The notes under the pieces: model-generated
Told to the model about the DNA's origin: nothing
Seen by the model: only the letters and a program-made list of their open reading frames with translations
Database searches by the model: none
From: Billgrantia campisalis
Lineage (GTDB): Bacteria > Pseudomonadota > Gammaproteobacteria > Pseudomonadales > Halomonadaceae
Length of the DNA stretch: 64,000 nucleotides
Assembly: GCF_022341425.1 (NCBI RefSeq)
Contig: NZ_JABFUC010000008.1
Span: 124,001-188,000 of the forward strand
Direction: 5' to 3'
Position numbers and translations under genes: made by a program
Part shown: positions 36,891-48,069 of the stretch, piece by piece
Position numbering within the stretch: the stretch's first letter is position 1
How the letters are laid out: each line of letters opens with the position of its first letter

Positions 36891-36908
36891 TGTAGGAAAT
36901 TGCCTACA
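36891..36908. promoter_or_regulatory. GacA-type upstream activating palindrome
   Basis: TGTAGGAAATTGCCTACA, an 18-bp palindrome fitting TGTAAGNNATNNCTTACA, the upstream activating sequence known before the GacA-dependent rsmY/rsmZ genes (one A/G and one T/C change, symmetrical). Its centre lies about 183 bp before the predicted start of the small RNA at 37083, close to the distance I recall for Pseudomonas rsmZ. It also extends to T/A on either side (36890, 36909). Confidence 0.75.
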
Positions 36909-36942
36909 AAACGGCGCCGTTAGGCGCTTGATCCCGGGCAGG

Positions 36943-36972
36943 AAAGCCGGCGCCAGTGGCGTCGGCTTTTTT
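36943..36972 (+). terminator. Intrinsic terminator of eno
   Basis: AAAGCCGGCGCC and GGCGTCGGCTTT pair around an AGT loop with one G-T wobble, followed by a run of T to 36972. It is 82 bp after the eno stop and lies between the GacA-type palindrome and the small-RNA promoter. Confidence 0.88.
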
Positions 36973-37049
36973 CTACCTGCATGTTTTGCATATATTTTTT
37001 TTGCGGGCTTCGTGCTGGCCGCCTTGCGTCGTCGGGGCCCGGGGCCGAC

Positions 37050-37077
37050 TTGCGTTGCAGTGCAGAAATGCCACAAT
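37050..37077 (+). promoter_or_regulatory. Core promoter of the RsmZ-like small RNA
   Basis: TTGCGT (37050-37055), 16-bp spacer, CACAAT (37072-37077). A T-rich patch (about 36981-37001, GCATATA followed by eight T) lies between palindrome and promoter, which in Pseudomonas rsmZ is where architectural proteins bind. The hexamers are weak, as expected for an activator-dependent promoter. Confidence 0.5.
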
Positions 37078-37082
37078 GAACT

Positions 37083-37266
37083 CGGGACAAGGGAGAGCGG
37101 CAACGCTCTCCGGCAGGATGCAAAAAAGCAACGGGATGCTTTTGAGTGGTGCGCTCGGTGTGACAGGACGTCGCCTCCGGGCAGGGATGTCACCACAGGA
37201 GTCCGGACGGAGGGAACCGTCCTTGGAATGGCTGGGAGCGGGCGACCTCAGGGTCGCCTTTTTTTT
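37083..37266 (+). ncRNA. rsmZ: RsmZ/CsrB-type CsrA-sequestering small RNA
   Basis: Roughly 184 nt from the predicted start to the T run. It carries 12 GGA trinucleotides (37085, 37092, 37116, 37134, 37166, 37185, 37198, 37205, 37209, 37213, 37225, 37235), the core of CsrA sites. Hairpins: GGAGAGCG-GCAA-CGCTCTCC (37092-37111); AAAAGCA-ACGGGA-TGCTTTT (37124-37143) with GGA in the loop; GGACGG-AGGGAA-CCGTCC (37205-37222) with GGA in the loop; and GTGACA...TGTCAC enclosing two more. It ends in GGCGACC-TCA-GGGTCGCC with eight T. Beside fdxA, as is Pseudomonas rsmZ; csrA is at 47385. The homology name is an inference; exact 5' end unknown. Confidence 0.8.
37241..37266 (+). terminator. Rho-independent terminator of the small RNA
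   Basis: GGCGACC (37241-37247), loop TCAG, GGTCGCC (37252-37258), then eight T (37259-37266). A textbook intrinsic terminator. Confidence 0.92.
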
Positions 37267-37277
37267 GCCGCAACGAA

Positions 37278-37312
37278 AGAGCGCCGACTCTCCGAAGGGG
37301 AGCCGGCGCTCT
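37278..37312 (-). terminator. Hairpin after fdxA
   Basis: AGAGCGCCG (37278-37286) and CGGCGCTCT (37304-37312) form a 9-bp stem with an inner short helix, 27 bp after the fdxA stop read on the minus strand; TTTCG follows on that strand. It separates the convergent fdxA and small-RNA transcripts. Confidence 0.7.
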
Positions 37313-37338
37313 TGCGTGTCAGGGGAGGCAGCGAGTGA

Positions 37339-37662
37339 TCAGCGCTCGAGATGCTCCAGCTTGCCCGGCTTGCCGTCCCACTCCTCGGCGTCGGGCAGCG
37401 GGTCCTTCTTCTCGGCGATATTGGGCCACACCTCGGCCAGCTCGGCATTGATGGCGATGAACTCCTCCTGACCCTCCGGTAGCTCGTCTTCCGCGAAGAT
37501 CGCCTCTGCCGGGCACTCCGGTTCGCACAGCGCGCAGTCGATGCACTCGTCCGGGTGGATCACCAGGAAGTTGGGGCCTTCATAGAAGCAGTCCACCGGG
37601 CAGACCTCGACACAGTCGGTGTACTTGCACTTGATGCAGTTCTCGGTGACGACGAATGTCAT
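37339..37662 (-). CDS. fdxA: Ferredoxin FdxA (3Fe-4S/4Fe-4S, 7Fe type)
   Basis: 107 residues. Cluster cysteines in [21 protein letters not shown] and [16 protein letters not shown], with the extra C-terminal helix region typical of 7Fe (Azotobacter FdI-type) ferredoxins. A small electron carrier in the cytoplasm; partner unknown. Minus strand, downstream of mutS and convergent with the small RNA. Good Shine-Dalgarno (AGGGAGAGTGGC). Confidence 0.94.
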   Translation of the reverse strand: MTFVVTENCIKCKYTDCVEVCPVDCFYEGPNFLVIHPDECIDCALCEPECPAEAIFAEDELPEGQEEFIAINAELAEVWPNIAEKKDPLPDAEEWDGKPGKLEHLER

Positions 37663-37976
37663 GCCACTCTCCCTTCCTCTGGCCGGGGTCGTTCGGCCAC
37701 TGTGGATAGTTGATAAAAAAGTTATAAGAGCCAGTGTTCTTATGCTAGGGCGGCGCGGAATCTGACCATTCTAGTCGCGGCCCCATAGCGTCGCAAGCGG
37801 TGGGCTTGCCGTTTCGACGCCAGGGGAAAGCAGATAGCGAGGGGCGCCGTGGACAGGCCGAAGAGGAGGTCCGATTCCAGGGAAGGAATCGGTAGCGCCC
37901 AGGGATGGGTTCACAGCGCCTCCTCGGAGGCCTGTCCACGGGGTAGCCCCGTGGGAAGTCGGTGGGCTTGCGGCCC
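37663..37976. other. 314-bp space between mutS and fdxA
   Basis: Holds repeat copy 3 (37842-37942) on the mutS side and, on the fdxA side, an AT-rich stretch at about 37705-37745 where the fdxA promoter should lie; on the minus strand TTATAAC could be its -10 but no -35 is convincing. A short hairpin-like CACGGGG...CCCCGTG (37938-37952) follows the repeat. No coding evidence. Confidence 0.5.
37842..37942 (+). repeat. Dispersed structured repeat, copy 3
   Basis: Same element as copies 1 and 2. P1 is a perfect 13-bp stem here: CCGTGGACAGGCC (37847-37859) with GGCCTGTCCACGG (37929-37941). P2 GAGGAGG (37863-37869) with CCTCCTC (37919-37925). P3 CCGATTCC, loop AGGGAA, GGAATCGG (37871-37892). P4 CCCA-GGGA-TGGG (37899-37910). 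P1 and P2 differ from the other copies by paired changes. Confidence 0.85.
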
Positions 37977-40556
37977 TTACAGCGCCTCCCTCCAGCGATA
38001 GAGCAGCTCCAGCGCCTGGCGCGGCGTTAGCTCGTCCAGGGCGAGGCCGCTGAGCTCCTCCACCAGCGGGTGGGGGGCGCTGGCGAAGAGGTCGGTCTGC
38101 AGCGGCGCCGAGGGCGCGCTGCCGGGGTTGGCCGTCGGGCGGCTGCCCTGGTCGATCTCCTGCTGCTCGAGCTGGGTCAATTTGTCACGGGCACGGGCGA
38201 TGACGCCCTGGGGCACCCCGGCCAGCTGCGCCACCTGAAGCCCGTAGCTCTGGCTCGCCGGGCCATCCTCTACCCGGTGCATAAAGACGATACCGTCCCT
38301 GTGCTCGGCTGCGGTGAGATGCACGTTGGCCACGGCCTCGGCCTGCTCGGCCAGCGCCGTCATCTCGAAGTAGTGGGTGGCGAACAGGGTGAAGGCGCGG
38401 GTGCGGGTCAGGTGCTCGGCGCTGGCCCAGGCCAGCGACAGGCCGTCGAAGGTGCTGGTGCCGCGGCCGATCTCATCCATCAGCACCAGGCTCTGGTCGC
38501 TGGCGTTGTGCAGGATGCTGGCGGTCTCGGTCATCTCCACCATGAAGGTGGAGCGCCCGCCGGCCAGGTCGTCCGAGGAGCCGATGCGGGTGAAGATGCG
38601 GTCCACCGGGCCGATCTCGGCGCTGTCGGCGGGCACGAAGCTGCCGGTGTGGGCGAGCAGCACGATCAGCGCCGCCTGGCGCATGTAGGTGGACTTGCCG
38701 CCCATGTTGGGGCCCGTGATGACGAGCATGCGTCGGGTGTCATCCAGCACCAGGTCGTTGGGCACGAAAGGGGTGTCGCTGACCTGCTCGACCACCGGGT
38801 GGCGCCCGCCGCGGATCTCGATCCCGGGCGCTTCCAGAAGCCTCGGCCGGGTGAGCTGCAGGGCCTGGGCGCGCTCGGCGAAGGCGGCCAGCACGTCGAG
38901 GGTGGCCAGCGCCCGGCCGCTGGCCTGCAGCTCGGCGAGCTCGGCGTTGAGGGTGTCGAGCAGGCCGTCGTAGAGCAGCTTCTCCCGGGCCAGGGCGCGG
39001 GACTTGGCGGAGAGCGCCTTGTCCTCGAACTCCTTGAGCTCGGGGATGATGAAGCGCTCGGCGTTTTTCAGCGTCTGGCGGCGCACGTAGTCCGCCGGGG
39101 CGTCGCGGGCCTGGGCCCGGGGAATCTCGATGTAGTAGCCGTGGACCCGGTTGAAGCCCACCTTGAGACCGGGCAGGCCGGTGCGTTCGCGCTCCCGGGT
39201 CTCCAACTGCACCAGGTAGTCGCCGGCGTGCTCGGCCAGGCCGCGGTGCTCGTCCAGCTCGGCGTCGAAGCCCGTGGCGATCACCCCGCCGTCGCGGATC
39301 ACCACCGGCGGGTTGTCCACCAGCGCGCGGGTGAGGGTGTCGGCCAGCTCGGGATAGGGGCGAATCTGGCGCTTCAGCTCGTCCAGCGTGGAGCCCTCCG
39401 GGTAGCCGGCCAGGGCCTCGGCCAGTTCCGGCAGGGCGACCAGCGCATCACGCAGCCGGGCGAGGTCCCGGGGGCGGGCGCTGTAGAGCGCGACCCGGGC
39501 CAGGATGCGCTCCACGTCGCCGATCGCCTTGAGCGACGCGCGCAGCGGCACGAAGCCCTCCTGGTCGAGTAGCAGCGCCACCGCGGCCTGGCGGCGCGCC
39601 ACCTGTTCCCGGTCGCGCAGCGGACGATTGAGCCAGCGCTTGAGTAGCCGGGAGCCCATGGCCGTGGCGGTGGTGTCGAGCACGCTGGCCAGGGTGTTGT
39701 CCGGCGTGCCGCCGAGGTTGACGTCGATCTCCAGGTTGCGGCGGCTGGCGGCGTCGATCACCACGGCGTCATCGCGGCTCTCCACGCCGATGGCGGTGAC
39801 GTGAGGCAGGCGCGAGCGCTGGGTGTCCCGAGCGTAGTCGATCAGCACCCCGGCGGCGGTGATCGCCGTCTCCAAGTGGGCGCAGCCGAAGCCGCGCAGG
39901 TCGGCGACGCCGAACTGGTCGCAGAGGATGCGCTGGGCGCTCTCGGCATCGAACAGCCAGTCGCTCTGGCGGCGCAGGCCGCGCCTGCCCTCGAGTGCCG
40001 GCGGCAGGGAGAGGCCGTCCGCGACCAGCAGCTCGGCGGGGTCGAGCCGGGTCAGTTCGGCCAGCATCTCGCTCTCGCCTTCCACCTCCAGCACGCTGAA
40101 ACGCCCGCTGGAGAGCTCCAGCCAGGCCAGCCCCCAGCGCTCGCCGACGGCGTGGATGGCCACCAGCAGGTTGTCGCGGCGGGCGTCGAGCAGGGCCTCG
40201 TCGTAGAGGGTGCCGGGGGTGACGATGCGCACCACGCGGCGCTCCACCGGCCCCTTGCTGGCGGCGGGGTCGCCGATCTGCTCGCAGATCGCCACCGATT
40301 CCCCGGCGGCCACCAGGCGCGCCAGATAGCCCTCGGCGCTGTGGTAGGGGACGCCGGCCATGGGAATCGGCTTGCCCGCCGACTGGCCCCGCTGGGTCAG
40401 GGTGATATCGAGCAGCGCCGCGGCGCGCTTGGCGTCATCGAAGAACAGCTCATAGAAGTCACCCATGCGGTAGAAGAGCAGCACGTCGGGGTGTTCGCGC
40501 TTGATCGTCAGGAACTGGGCCATCATCGGAGTGTGCGGGGTGCTGGCCTGGGACAT
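37977..40556 (-). CDS. mutS: DNA mismatch repair protein MutS
   Basis: 859 residues. Mismatch-recognition domain with [15 protein letters not shown] (the Phe-x-Glu wedge), connector, lever and clamp domains, then the ABC-type ATPase: Walker [14 protein letters not shown], Walker [22 protein letters not shown], and [10 protein letters not shown]. The C-terminal [10 protein letters not shown] belongs to the tetramerisation tail. Detects mismatches for MutL/MutH-type repair. Divergent from pncC; 145 bp between. Confidence 0.97.
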   Translation of the reverse strand: MSQASTPHTPMMAQFLTIKREHPDVLLFYRMGDFYELFFDDAKRAAALLDITLTQRGQSAGKPIPMAGVPYHSAEGYLARLVAAGESVAICEQIGDPAASKGPVERRVVRIVTPGTLYDEALLDARRDNLLVAIHAVGERWGLAWLELSSGRFSVLEVEGESEMLAELTRLDPAELLVADGLSLPPALEGRRGLRRQSDWLFDAESAQRILCDQFGVADLRGFGCAHLETAITAAGVLIDYARDTQRSRLPHVTAIGVESRDDAVVIDAASRRNLEIDVNLGGTPDNTLASVLDTTATAMGSRLLKRWLNRPLRDREQVARRQAAVALLLDQEGFVPLRASLKAIGDVERILARVALYSARPRDLARLRDALVALPELAEALAGYPEGSTLDELKRQIRPYPELADTLTRALVDNPPVVIRDGGVIATGFDAELDEHRGLAEHAGDYLVQLETRERERTGLPGLKVGFNRVHGYYIEIPRAQARDAPADYVRRQTLKNAERFIIPELKEFEDKALSAKSRALAREKLLYDGLLDTLNAELAELQASGRALATLDVLAAFAERAQALQLTRPRLLEAPGIEIRGGRHPVVEQVSDTPFVPNDLVLDDTRRMLVITGPNMGGKSTYMRQAALIVLLAHTGSFVPADSAEIGPVDRIFTRIGSSDDLAGGRSTFMVEMTETASILHNASDQSLVLMDEIGRGTSTFDGLSLAWASAEHLTRTRAFTLFATHYFEMTALAEQAEAVANVHLTAAEHRDGIVFMHRVEDGPASQSYGLQVAQLAGVPQGVIARARDKLTQLEQQEIDQGSRPTANPGSAPSAPLQTDLFASAPHPLVEELSGLALDELTPRQALELLYRWREAL

Positions 40557-40701
40557 GGGGTACCTGTCTCACTGGTGTCGAATCGGGCTGGCGTCGCGCC
40601 ATGCATGTCGCTGGCAAAGGCGGTATTGTACGGAAAAGTCACCGCCTATGCGTGGTCGTCGTCGAAGGGCGGCGGCCTGAAAGCCCCGAGGGAGTGAAAC
40701 C

Positions 40702-41217
40702 ATGCCGCCCAGCGCCGCCAGCCTGGCCAATCTCGATCTGACCACCCTCGCCGAGCGCCTGGGGCGGGCCTGTCGCACGCACGGCGTAGGCGTGACCGCC
40801 GCCGAATCCTGCACCGGCGGCGGGGTGGCCAGCGCCATCACCGCGGTGGCCGGCAGCTCCGACTACTTCGAGGTCGGCTACGTGACCTATTCCAATGCCG
40901 CCAAGACTCGCCTGCTCGGCGTGCCGGAGGCGGTGCTGGCCGAGCACGGCGCGGTCAGCCGGGAGGTGGTGGAAGCCATGGTCGCCGGCGCCTGCCGCGA
41001 CAGCGGCGCCGGCCTCGGCGTGGCCATTAGCGGCGTGGCCGGCCCCGGCGGCGGGTCGCCGGACAAGCCCGTGGGCACCGTGTGGTTCGCCTGGGGCGAC
41101 GCCGGGCACCAGCAGGCCGAATGCCGCCACTTTCCCGGCGACCGCCGCGCGGTGCGCGAGCGTGCGGTCCGCGAGGCCCTGATCGGCCTGCTGAGGCTGC
41201 TGGAGTCACGGGAGTAG
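40702..41217 (+). CDS. pncC: Nicotinamide-nucleotide amidase (PncC, CinA C-terminal domain)
   Basis: 171 residues. Only the CinA C-terminal domain: VTAAESCTGGGVASAITAVAGSSDYF with the nucleophilic Ser, YVTYSNAAKTRLLGV, and AISGVAGPGGGSPDKPVGTVWFAW. Deamidates NMN to nicotinate mononucleotide in pyridine-nucleotide recycling. Stands just before recA, as in Pseudomonas and many gammaproteobacteria. Confidence 0.93.
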   Translation: MPPSAASLANLDLTTLAERLGRACRTHGVGVTAAESCTGGGVASAITAVAGSSDYFEVGYVTYSNAAKTRLLGVPEAVLAEHGAVSREVVEAMVAGACRDSGAGLGVAISGVAGPGGGSPDKPVGTVWFAWGDAGHQQAECRHFPGDRRAVRERAVREALIGLLRLLESRE

Positions 41218-41232
41218 GCGAGCCGCCTTTTT

Positions 41233-41261
41233 TGCGCCATAATACTGGCCAACCATACAGT
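41233..41261 (+). promoter_or_regulatory. recA promoter
   Basis: TTGCGC (41233-41238), exactly 17 bp, TACAGT (41256-41261). The -10 lies inside the LexA box, so LexA binding would block polymerase directly. Confidence 0.5.
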
Positions 41262-41262
41262 A
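41243..41262. promoter_or_regulatory. LexA (SOS) box upstream of recA
   Basis: TACTGGCCAACCATACAGTA: CTG-N10-CAG with both TACTG and CAGTA half-site flanks, matching the gammaproteobacterial SOS consensus. It ends 28 bp before the recA ATG. Confidence 0.9.
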
Positions 41263-41290
41263 TCAAGACCCTTCTGCGAGGAGAGCCCTC

Positions 41291-42355
<1,065 letters not shown>

Positions 42356-42358
42356 GTT

Positions 42359-42841
42359 ATGTCGAATGGCACTGCCGGTAACCCTGAGCCGACGCCCCGC
42401 AACGATGCCGTGCGCCTGCTGGCCCGGCGCGAGTATTCGCGCGCCGAGCTCAAGGAGCGGCTGGCCGCCCGGGGGCATGAGCCGGCCGCGATCGCGGCCT
42501 GTCTCGACGCCCTGGCCGAGCAGGGCCTGCAGTCGGATGCCCGTTTCGCCGAGAGCTTCCTGCGCTCGCGGGTGGCGCGTGGCCAGGGGCCGCTGAAGAT
42601 TCGCGGCGAGCTGGCCAGGCGCGGGGTCGACCGCGACACGGCCCGGGCCGCCTTCGCCGAGCTGGAGCAGGGCGGCGAGCTCGACTGGTTCGCGCTGGCC
42701 GCCGACGCCCTGGCGCGGCGCTTCTCCACGCCCGGCGATACCCCCCGCGAGCGCGCGCGGCGCGAACGCTTCCTGGCCGGCCGCGGCTTCGATTCGGAGC
42801 AGCTGCGACATGCCCTCGACCACGCTTGGGACGACGCCTGA
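42359..42841 (+). CDS. recX: Regulatory protein RecX
   Basis: 160 residues. Three-helix repeats: DAVRLLARREYSRAELKERLAARGH, LQSDARFAESFLRSRVARGQGPLKIRGELARRGVD and the third repeat ARRERFLAGRGFDSEQLRHALD. RecX limits RecA filament growth. It starts 3 bp after the recA stop with little Shine-Dalgarno of its own, so it depends on recA translation and is SOS-controlled through the same promoter. Confidence 0.93.
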   Translation: MSNGTAGNPEPTPRNDAVRLLARREYSRAELKERLAARGHEPAAIAACLDALAEQGLQSDARFAESFLRSRVARGQGPLKIRGELARRGVDRDTARAAFAELEQGGELDWFALAADALARRFSTPGDTPRERARRERFLAGRGFDSEQLRHALDHAWDDA

Positions 42842-43213
42842 CATACCTGTTGGGGCGGCCATCGCACGCCAAGAATGACTCTCGGCAAGGGGGCTGCTTT
42901 GGGAGCGCGCTTCACGCGCAGCGCTGCCAAACCGGGGCGCCTGCGGCGCCTTCGCCCGGCAGAGCCGGCCCCCACATGACGCTCCTTGCCACTCAGAAGC
43001 CGCTCGATGAACAGACGTCAGGTCATGCGATTGCTCTAGCCTATTGGGCGTGGCCCTTCAGTCCCTTGACAACTGCGCTATAATGCCCCCCTTTGCCAAC
43101 GCCCCGGGTCGCGCCCCTGATGCGCACCGGCGTGCCGTTTCCGGCCCGCTTTGCCGGGTCCACGGAGCCTCGCCCGTCCGCCGGGACACCACGCTCATCG
43201 TCACGGATATCCC
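42842..43213. other. 372-bp gene-free region between recX and alaS
   Basis: Contains a GC-rich hairpin pair: GCGCG-CTTCA-CGCGC (42905-42919), preceded by TTTGGGA in the manner of Pseudomonas-type REP sequences, and GGCGCC-TGC-GGCGCC (42936-42950). Near the alaS side is TTGACA (43066-43071) with TATAAT (43079-43084) only 7 bp away; a normally spaced -35 for that TATAAT would be the weak TTCAGT (43057-43062). No coding evidence. The REP resemblance is my impression, not a search result. Confidence 0.4.
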
Positions 43214-45826
<2,613 letters not shown>

Positions 45827-45833
45827 CGATCGG

Positions 45834-45863
45834 CAGGGCCGGTGACCGCAAGGTCCCGGCCCT
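45834..45863 (+). terminator. Hairpin after alaS
   Basis: CAGGGCCGG (45834-45842) and CCGGCCCTG (45855-45863) with an inner ACC/GGT helix, 8 bp after the alaS stop. The following TCTATAAG is a poor U tract, so termination may be partial and lysC could be read through. Confidence 0.6.
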
Positions 45864-45932
45864 GTCTATAAGAATTCACCTTTCACTCATCCGAGCGCCT
45901 CTGGCTCTCGACACACGAGGGAAAAACGGCAT

Positions 45933-47183
45933 ATGGCACTATACGTACAGAAGTTCGGCGGCACCTCGGTGGGCTCCGTGGAGCGCATCAAGGCCGTGGC
46001 CGAGAAGGTCAAGGGCTTCCGCGACAACGGCCATCAGGTCGTCGTCGTGGTCTCCGCCATGAGCGGCGAAACCAATCGCCTGATCGGCATGGCCAACGAG
46101 ATCAACGACGAGCCGACCCCGCGCGAACTGGACATGCTGGTTTCCACCGGCGAGCAGGTGACCATCTCGCTGCTGGCCATGGCGCTGCACAAGCTGGGCG
46201 TGGCCGCCACTTCCTATACCGGCTCTCAGGTGGGTATCCAGACCGACAGCGCCCACACCAAGGCGCGCATCCAGCGCATCGAGACCGATGACCTGCGGGC
46301 GGACCTGGACGACGGCCAGGTGGTCGTGGTGGCCGGCTTCCAGGGCGTGGATGAGGAGGGCAACATCACCACCCTGGGTCGCGGCGGTTCCGACACCACC
46401 GGGGTGGCCCTGGCGGCGGCGCTGAAGGCCGACGAGTGCCAGATCTATACCGACGTCGACGGCGTCTACACCACCGATCCCCGCGTCTGCTCCAAGGCTC
46501 AGCGGCTGGACAGCATCACCGTCGAGGAGATGCTCGAGCTGGCGAGCCTGGGCTCCAAGGTCCTGCAGATCCGTGCCGTCGAGTTCGCCGGCAAATACAA
46601 TGTTCCGCTGCGCGTGCTGTCCAGTTTCCAGGACGGCCCCGGCACCCTTATCGTTGCAGACTCCGACAAAGACGAGGACTCCATGGAAGAACCGCTGATC
46701 TCCGGTATCGCCTTCACCGCCAACGAGGCCAAGCTGACCCTGCTCAACACCCCGGACGTGCCGGGCGTGGCCTGGCGCATCCTCGGGCCGATCGCCGATG
46801 CCAACATCGAAGTCGACATGATCGTGCAGAACGTGGCGCCGGCCGGCGACTACACCGACTTCACCTTTACCGTGGCCAAGGGCGACTACAAGAAGACCCT
46901 CAAGATCCTTCAGGAGCAGGTGCTGCCTGACCTGGGCGAGGGCGAAGTGAAGGGCGACGACAACATCGCCAAGGTCTCGCTGGTGGGCGTGGGCATGCGC
47001 TCCCACGCCGGCGTGGCCTCCAAGATGTTCCGCGTGCTGGCCGAGGAGAACGTCAATATTCGCATGGTCTCCACCTCGGAGATCAAGATCTCGGTGGTGG
47101 TCGACGAGAAGCATATGGAACTCGCCGTCCGCGCCCTGCACAAGGCCTTCGGTCTGGACAAGAGCGACGTCGAGAGCGAATAA
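45933..47183 (+). CDS. lysC: Aspartate kinase
   Basis: 416 residues. Kinase domain with KFGGTSVGSVERI, VVVVSAMSGETNRLI, GRGGSDTTGVALAAAL and the DVDGVYTTDPR turn, then two C-terminal ACT domains for lysine/threonine feedback. First step of the aspartate family of amino acids and of ectoine, the compatible solute of halomonads (ectoine genes are not in the window). An in-frame ATG at 46683 with GAGGA before it could start a separate beta subunit. Followed by csrA after 201 bp, the conserved alaS-lysC-csrA order. Confidence 0.96.
   Translation: MALYVQKFGGTSVGSVERIKAVAEKVKGFRDNGHQVVVVVSAMSGETNRLIGMANEINDEPTPRELDMLVSTGEQVTISLLAMALHKLGVAATSYTGSQVGIQTDSAHTKARIQRIETDDLRADLDDGQVVVVAGFQGVDEEGNITTLGRGGSDTTGVALAAALKADECQIYTDVDGVYTTDPRVCSKAQRLDSITVEEMLELASLGSKVLQIRAVEFAGKYNVPLRVLSSFQDGPGTLIVADSDKDEDSMEEPLISGIAFTANEAKLTLLNTPDVPGVAWRILGPIADANIEVDMIVQNVAPAGDYTDFTFTVAKGDYKKTLKILQEQVLPDLGEGEVKGDDNIAKVSLVGVGMRSHAGVASKMFRVLAEENVNIRMVSTSEIKISVVVDEKHMELAVRALHKAFGLDKSDVESE
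46683..47183 (+). CDS. Possible internally initiated beta subunit of aspartate kinase
   Basis: Codon 251 of lysC is ATG (MEEPLISGIAFTANEAKLTLL), preceded by GAGGA at 46674-46678. The product would be the 166-residue ACT-domain half. Aspartate kinases of the alpha2-beta2 type, as in Bacillus and Corynebacterium, are made exactly this way from overlapping in-frame starts. The sequence shows the site; use of it is inference. Confidence 0.4.
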   Translation: MEEPLISGIAFTANEAKLTLLNTPDVPGVAWRILGPIADANIEVDMIVQNVAPAGDYTDFTFTVAKGDYKKTLKILQEQVLPDLGEGEVKGDDNIAKVSLVGVGMRSHAGVASKMFRVLAEENVNIRMVSTSEIKISVVVDEKHMELAVRALHKAFGLDKSDVESE

Positions 47184-47231
47184 GGGCAACGTACGGGCCT
47201 GTAGCTTCTACGCTTGTGGGAAGAGCCCCCG

Positions 47232-47291
47232 AAGGCCGTGGTGCCAAGGGGCCTTCCCTTCAACGCCGCCATGGGGTGTCATGGCGGCGCC
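47232..47291 (+). terminator. Hairpins between lysC and csrA
   Basis: Two inverted repeats: GAAGGCC ... GGCCTTC (about 47232-47257) and CGCCGCCATG ... CATGGCGGCG (about 47265-47290). The first is followed by CCTTCAA, not a clean U run. They may attenuate lysC transcription ahead of csrA; csrA probably also has its own promoter in the 94 bp that follow. Confidence 0.45.
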
Positions 47292-47384
47292 GTTGGTGCA
47301 CAGTGGTGTCGTGACACATAATAAGCAGAGCGTCGTCGAGCTCGGCGCCATCCCGTTGCCAGTCGTCTGAGAAGGAGATCAGTC

Positions 47385-47585
47385 ATGCTCATCCTGACCC
47401 GCCGTGTCGGAGAAACCCTGATGATCGGTGATGACATCACCGTTACCGTCCTTGGCGTCAAGGGCAATCAGGTCCGCATCGGCGTCAATGCGCCCAAGGA
47501 TGTCGCCGTACATCGCGAGGAAATCTATCAGCGCATTCAGCGCGAGAAGTCCGACGAGGAGGGTGGTGGTTCCTCCACGCCCTGA
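47385..47585 (+). CDS. csrA: Carbon storage regulator CsrA (RsmA)
   Basis: 66 residues. [51 protein letters not shown] is CsrA throughout, with Leu4 and the RNA-binding V-H-R-E-E-I. Dimer that binds GGA motifs in mRNA leaders and is titrated by sRNAs such as the one at 37083-37266. Shine-Dalgarno AAGGAGA. Upstream of tRNA-Ser as in Pseudomonas and E. coli. Confidence 0.98.
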   Translation: MLILTRRVGETLMIGDDITVTVLGVKGNQVRIGVNAPKDVAVHREEIYQRIQREKSDEEGGGSSTP

Positions 47586-47638
47586 ACGCCGGGGTTGGCT
47601 TCGTGGCGAACGTGAAGGAAACAAATTCCTGAATACGC

Positions 47639-47667
47639 TGGACAAAAGGTCGCGCAGACGATAGGAT
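47639..47667 (+). promoter_or_regulatory. Promoter for the tRNA-Ser/tRNA-Arg cluster
   Basis: TGGACA (47639-47644), exactly 17 bp, TAGGAT (47662-47667), about 12 bp before the expected start and 19 bp before tRNA-Ser. A GC-rich GCGCCG patch follows the -10, as in a stable-RNA discriminator. Confidence 0.6.
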
Positions 47668-47685
47668 ATGCGCCGTGTCGATGAG

Positions 47686-47778
47686 GGAGAGGTGGCCGAG
47701 TGGCTGAAGGCGCTCCCCTGCTAAGGGAGTATGGGGTTTATAGCCCCATCGAGGGTTCGAATCCCTCCCTCTCCGCCA
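47686..47778 (+). tRNA. tRNA-Ser(GCT)
   Basis: 93 nt with a long variable arm. Acceptor GGAGAGG pairs with CCTCTCC; discriminator G and encoded CCA. Anticodon loop CTGCTAA in the stem CTCCC/GGGAG gives anticodon GCT (reads AGC/AGT). T arm GAGGGTTCGAATCCCTC. Confidence 0.95.
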
Positions 47779-47845
47779 TGTCGACATCGATGAAGCGGGT
47801 CGTGGCGTGGTAGTTGTCGAGCCATATTCACGACGCGATGTGCGA

Positions 47846-47922
47846 GCGCCCGTAGCTCAGCTGGATAGAGTACCTGACTACGAATCAGGTGGTCGGAGGT
47901 TCGAATCCTCCCGGGCGCGCCA
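47846..47922 (+). tRNA. tRNA-Arg(ACG), copy 1
   Basis: 77 nt. Acceptor GCGCCCG pairs with CGGGCGC, discriminator G, CCA encoded. Anticodon loop CTACGAA in stem CCTGA/TCAGG gives ACG (inosine-modified, reads CGN pyrimidine/A). T loop GGTTCGAATCC. Identical to the copy at 47989. Confidence 0.96.
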
Positions 47923-47988
47923 TCTTCGGCGGGTAAGCATTTCCCGGCGCTAGCTTCATGCAACACGCTGTTAACGGCTTTGCCGTCA

Positions 47989-48065
47989 GCGCCCGTAGCT
48001 CAGCTGGATAGAGTACCTGACTACGAATCAGGTGGTCGGAGGTTCGAATCCTCCCGGGCGCGCCA
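47989..48065 (+). tRNA. tRNA-Arg(ACG), copy 2
   Basis: 77 nt, identical to the copy at 47846-47922, 66 bp further on. The spacer sequence between the copies is unrelated to that upstream of copy 1, so only the tRNA body is duplicated or kept identical. Confidence 0.96.
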
Positions 48066-48069
48066 GATT

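Noticed and set aside
36928..37338. Plus-strand frames across the eno-fdxA gap
   Set aside because: They run through a terminator, a promoter and the GGA-rich RNA; no Shine-Dalgarno or family likeness. The RNA interpretation explains the region better.
37745..37939. Small minus-strand frames in the three structured repeats (products with RRCEP-PGRYR-type sequence)
   Set aside because: Similar peptides appear at all three repeats only because the DNA repeat is conserved; there is no ribosome-binding site, and substitutions preserve base pairing and not codons.
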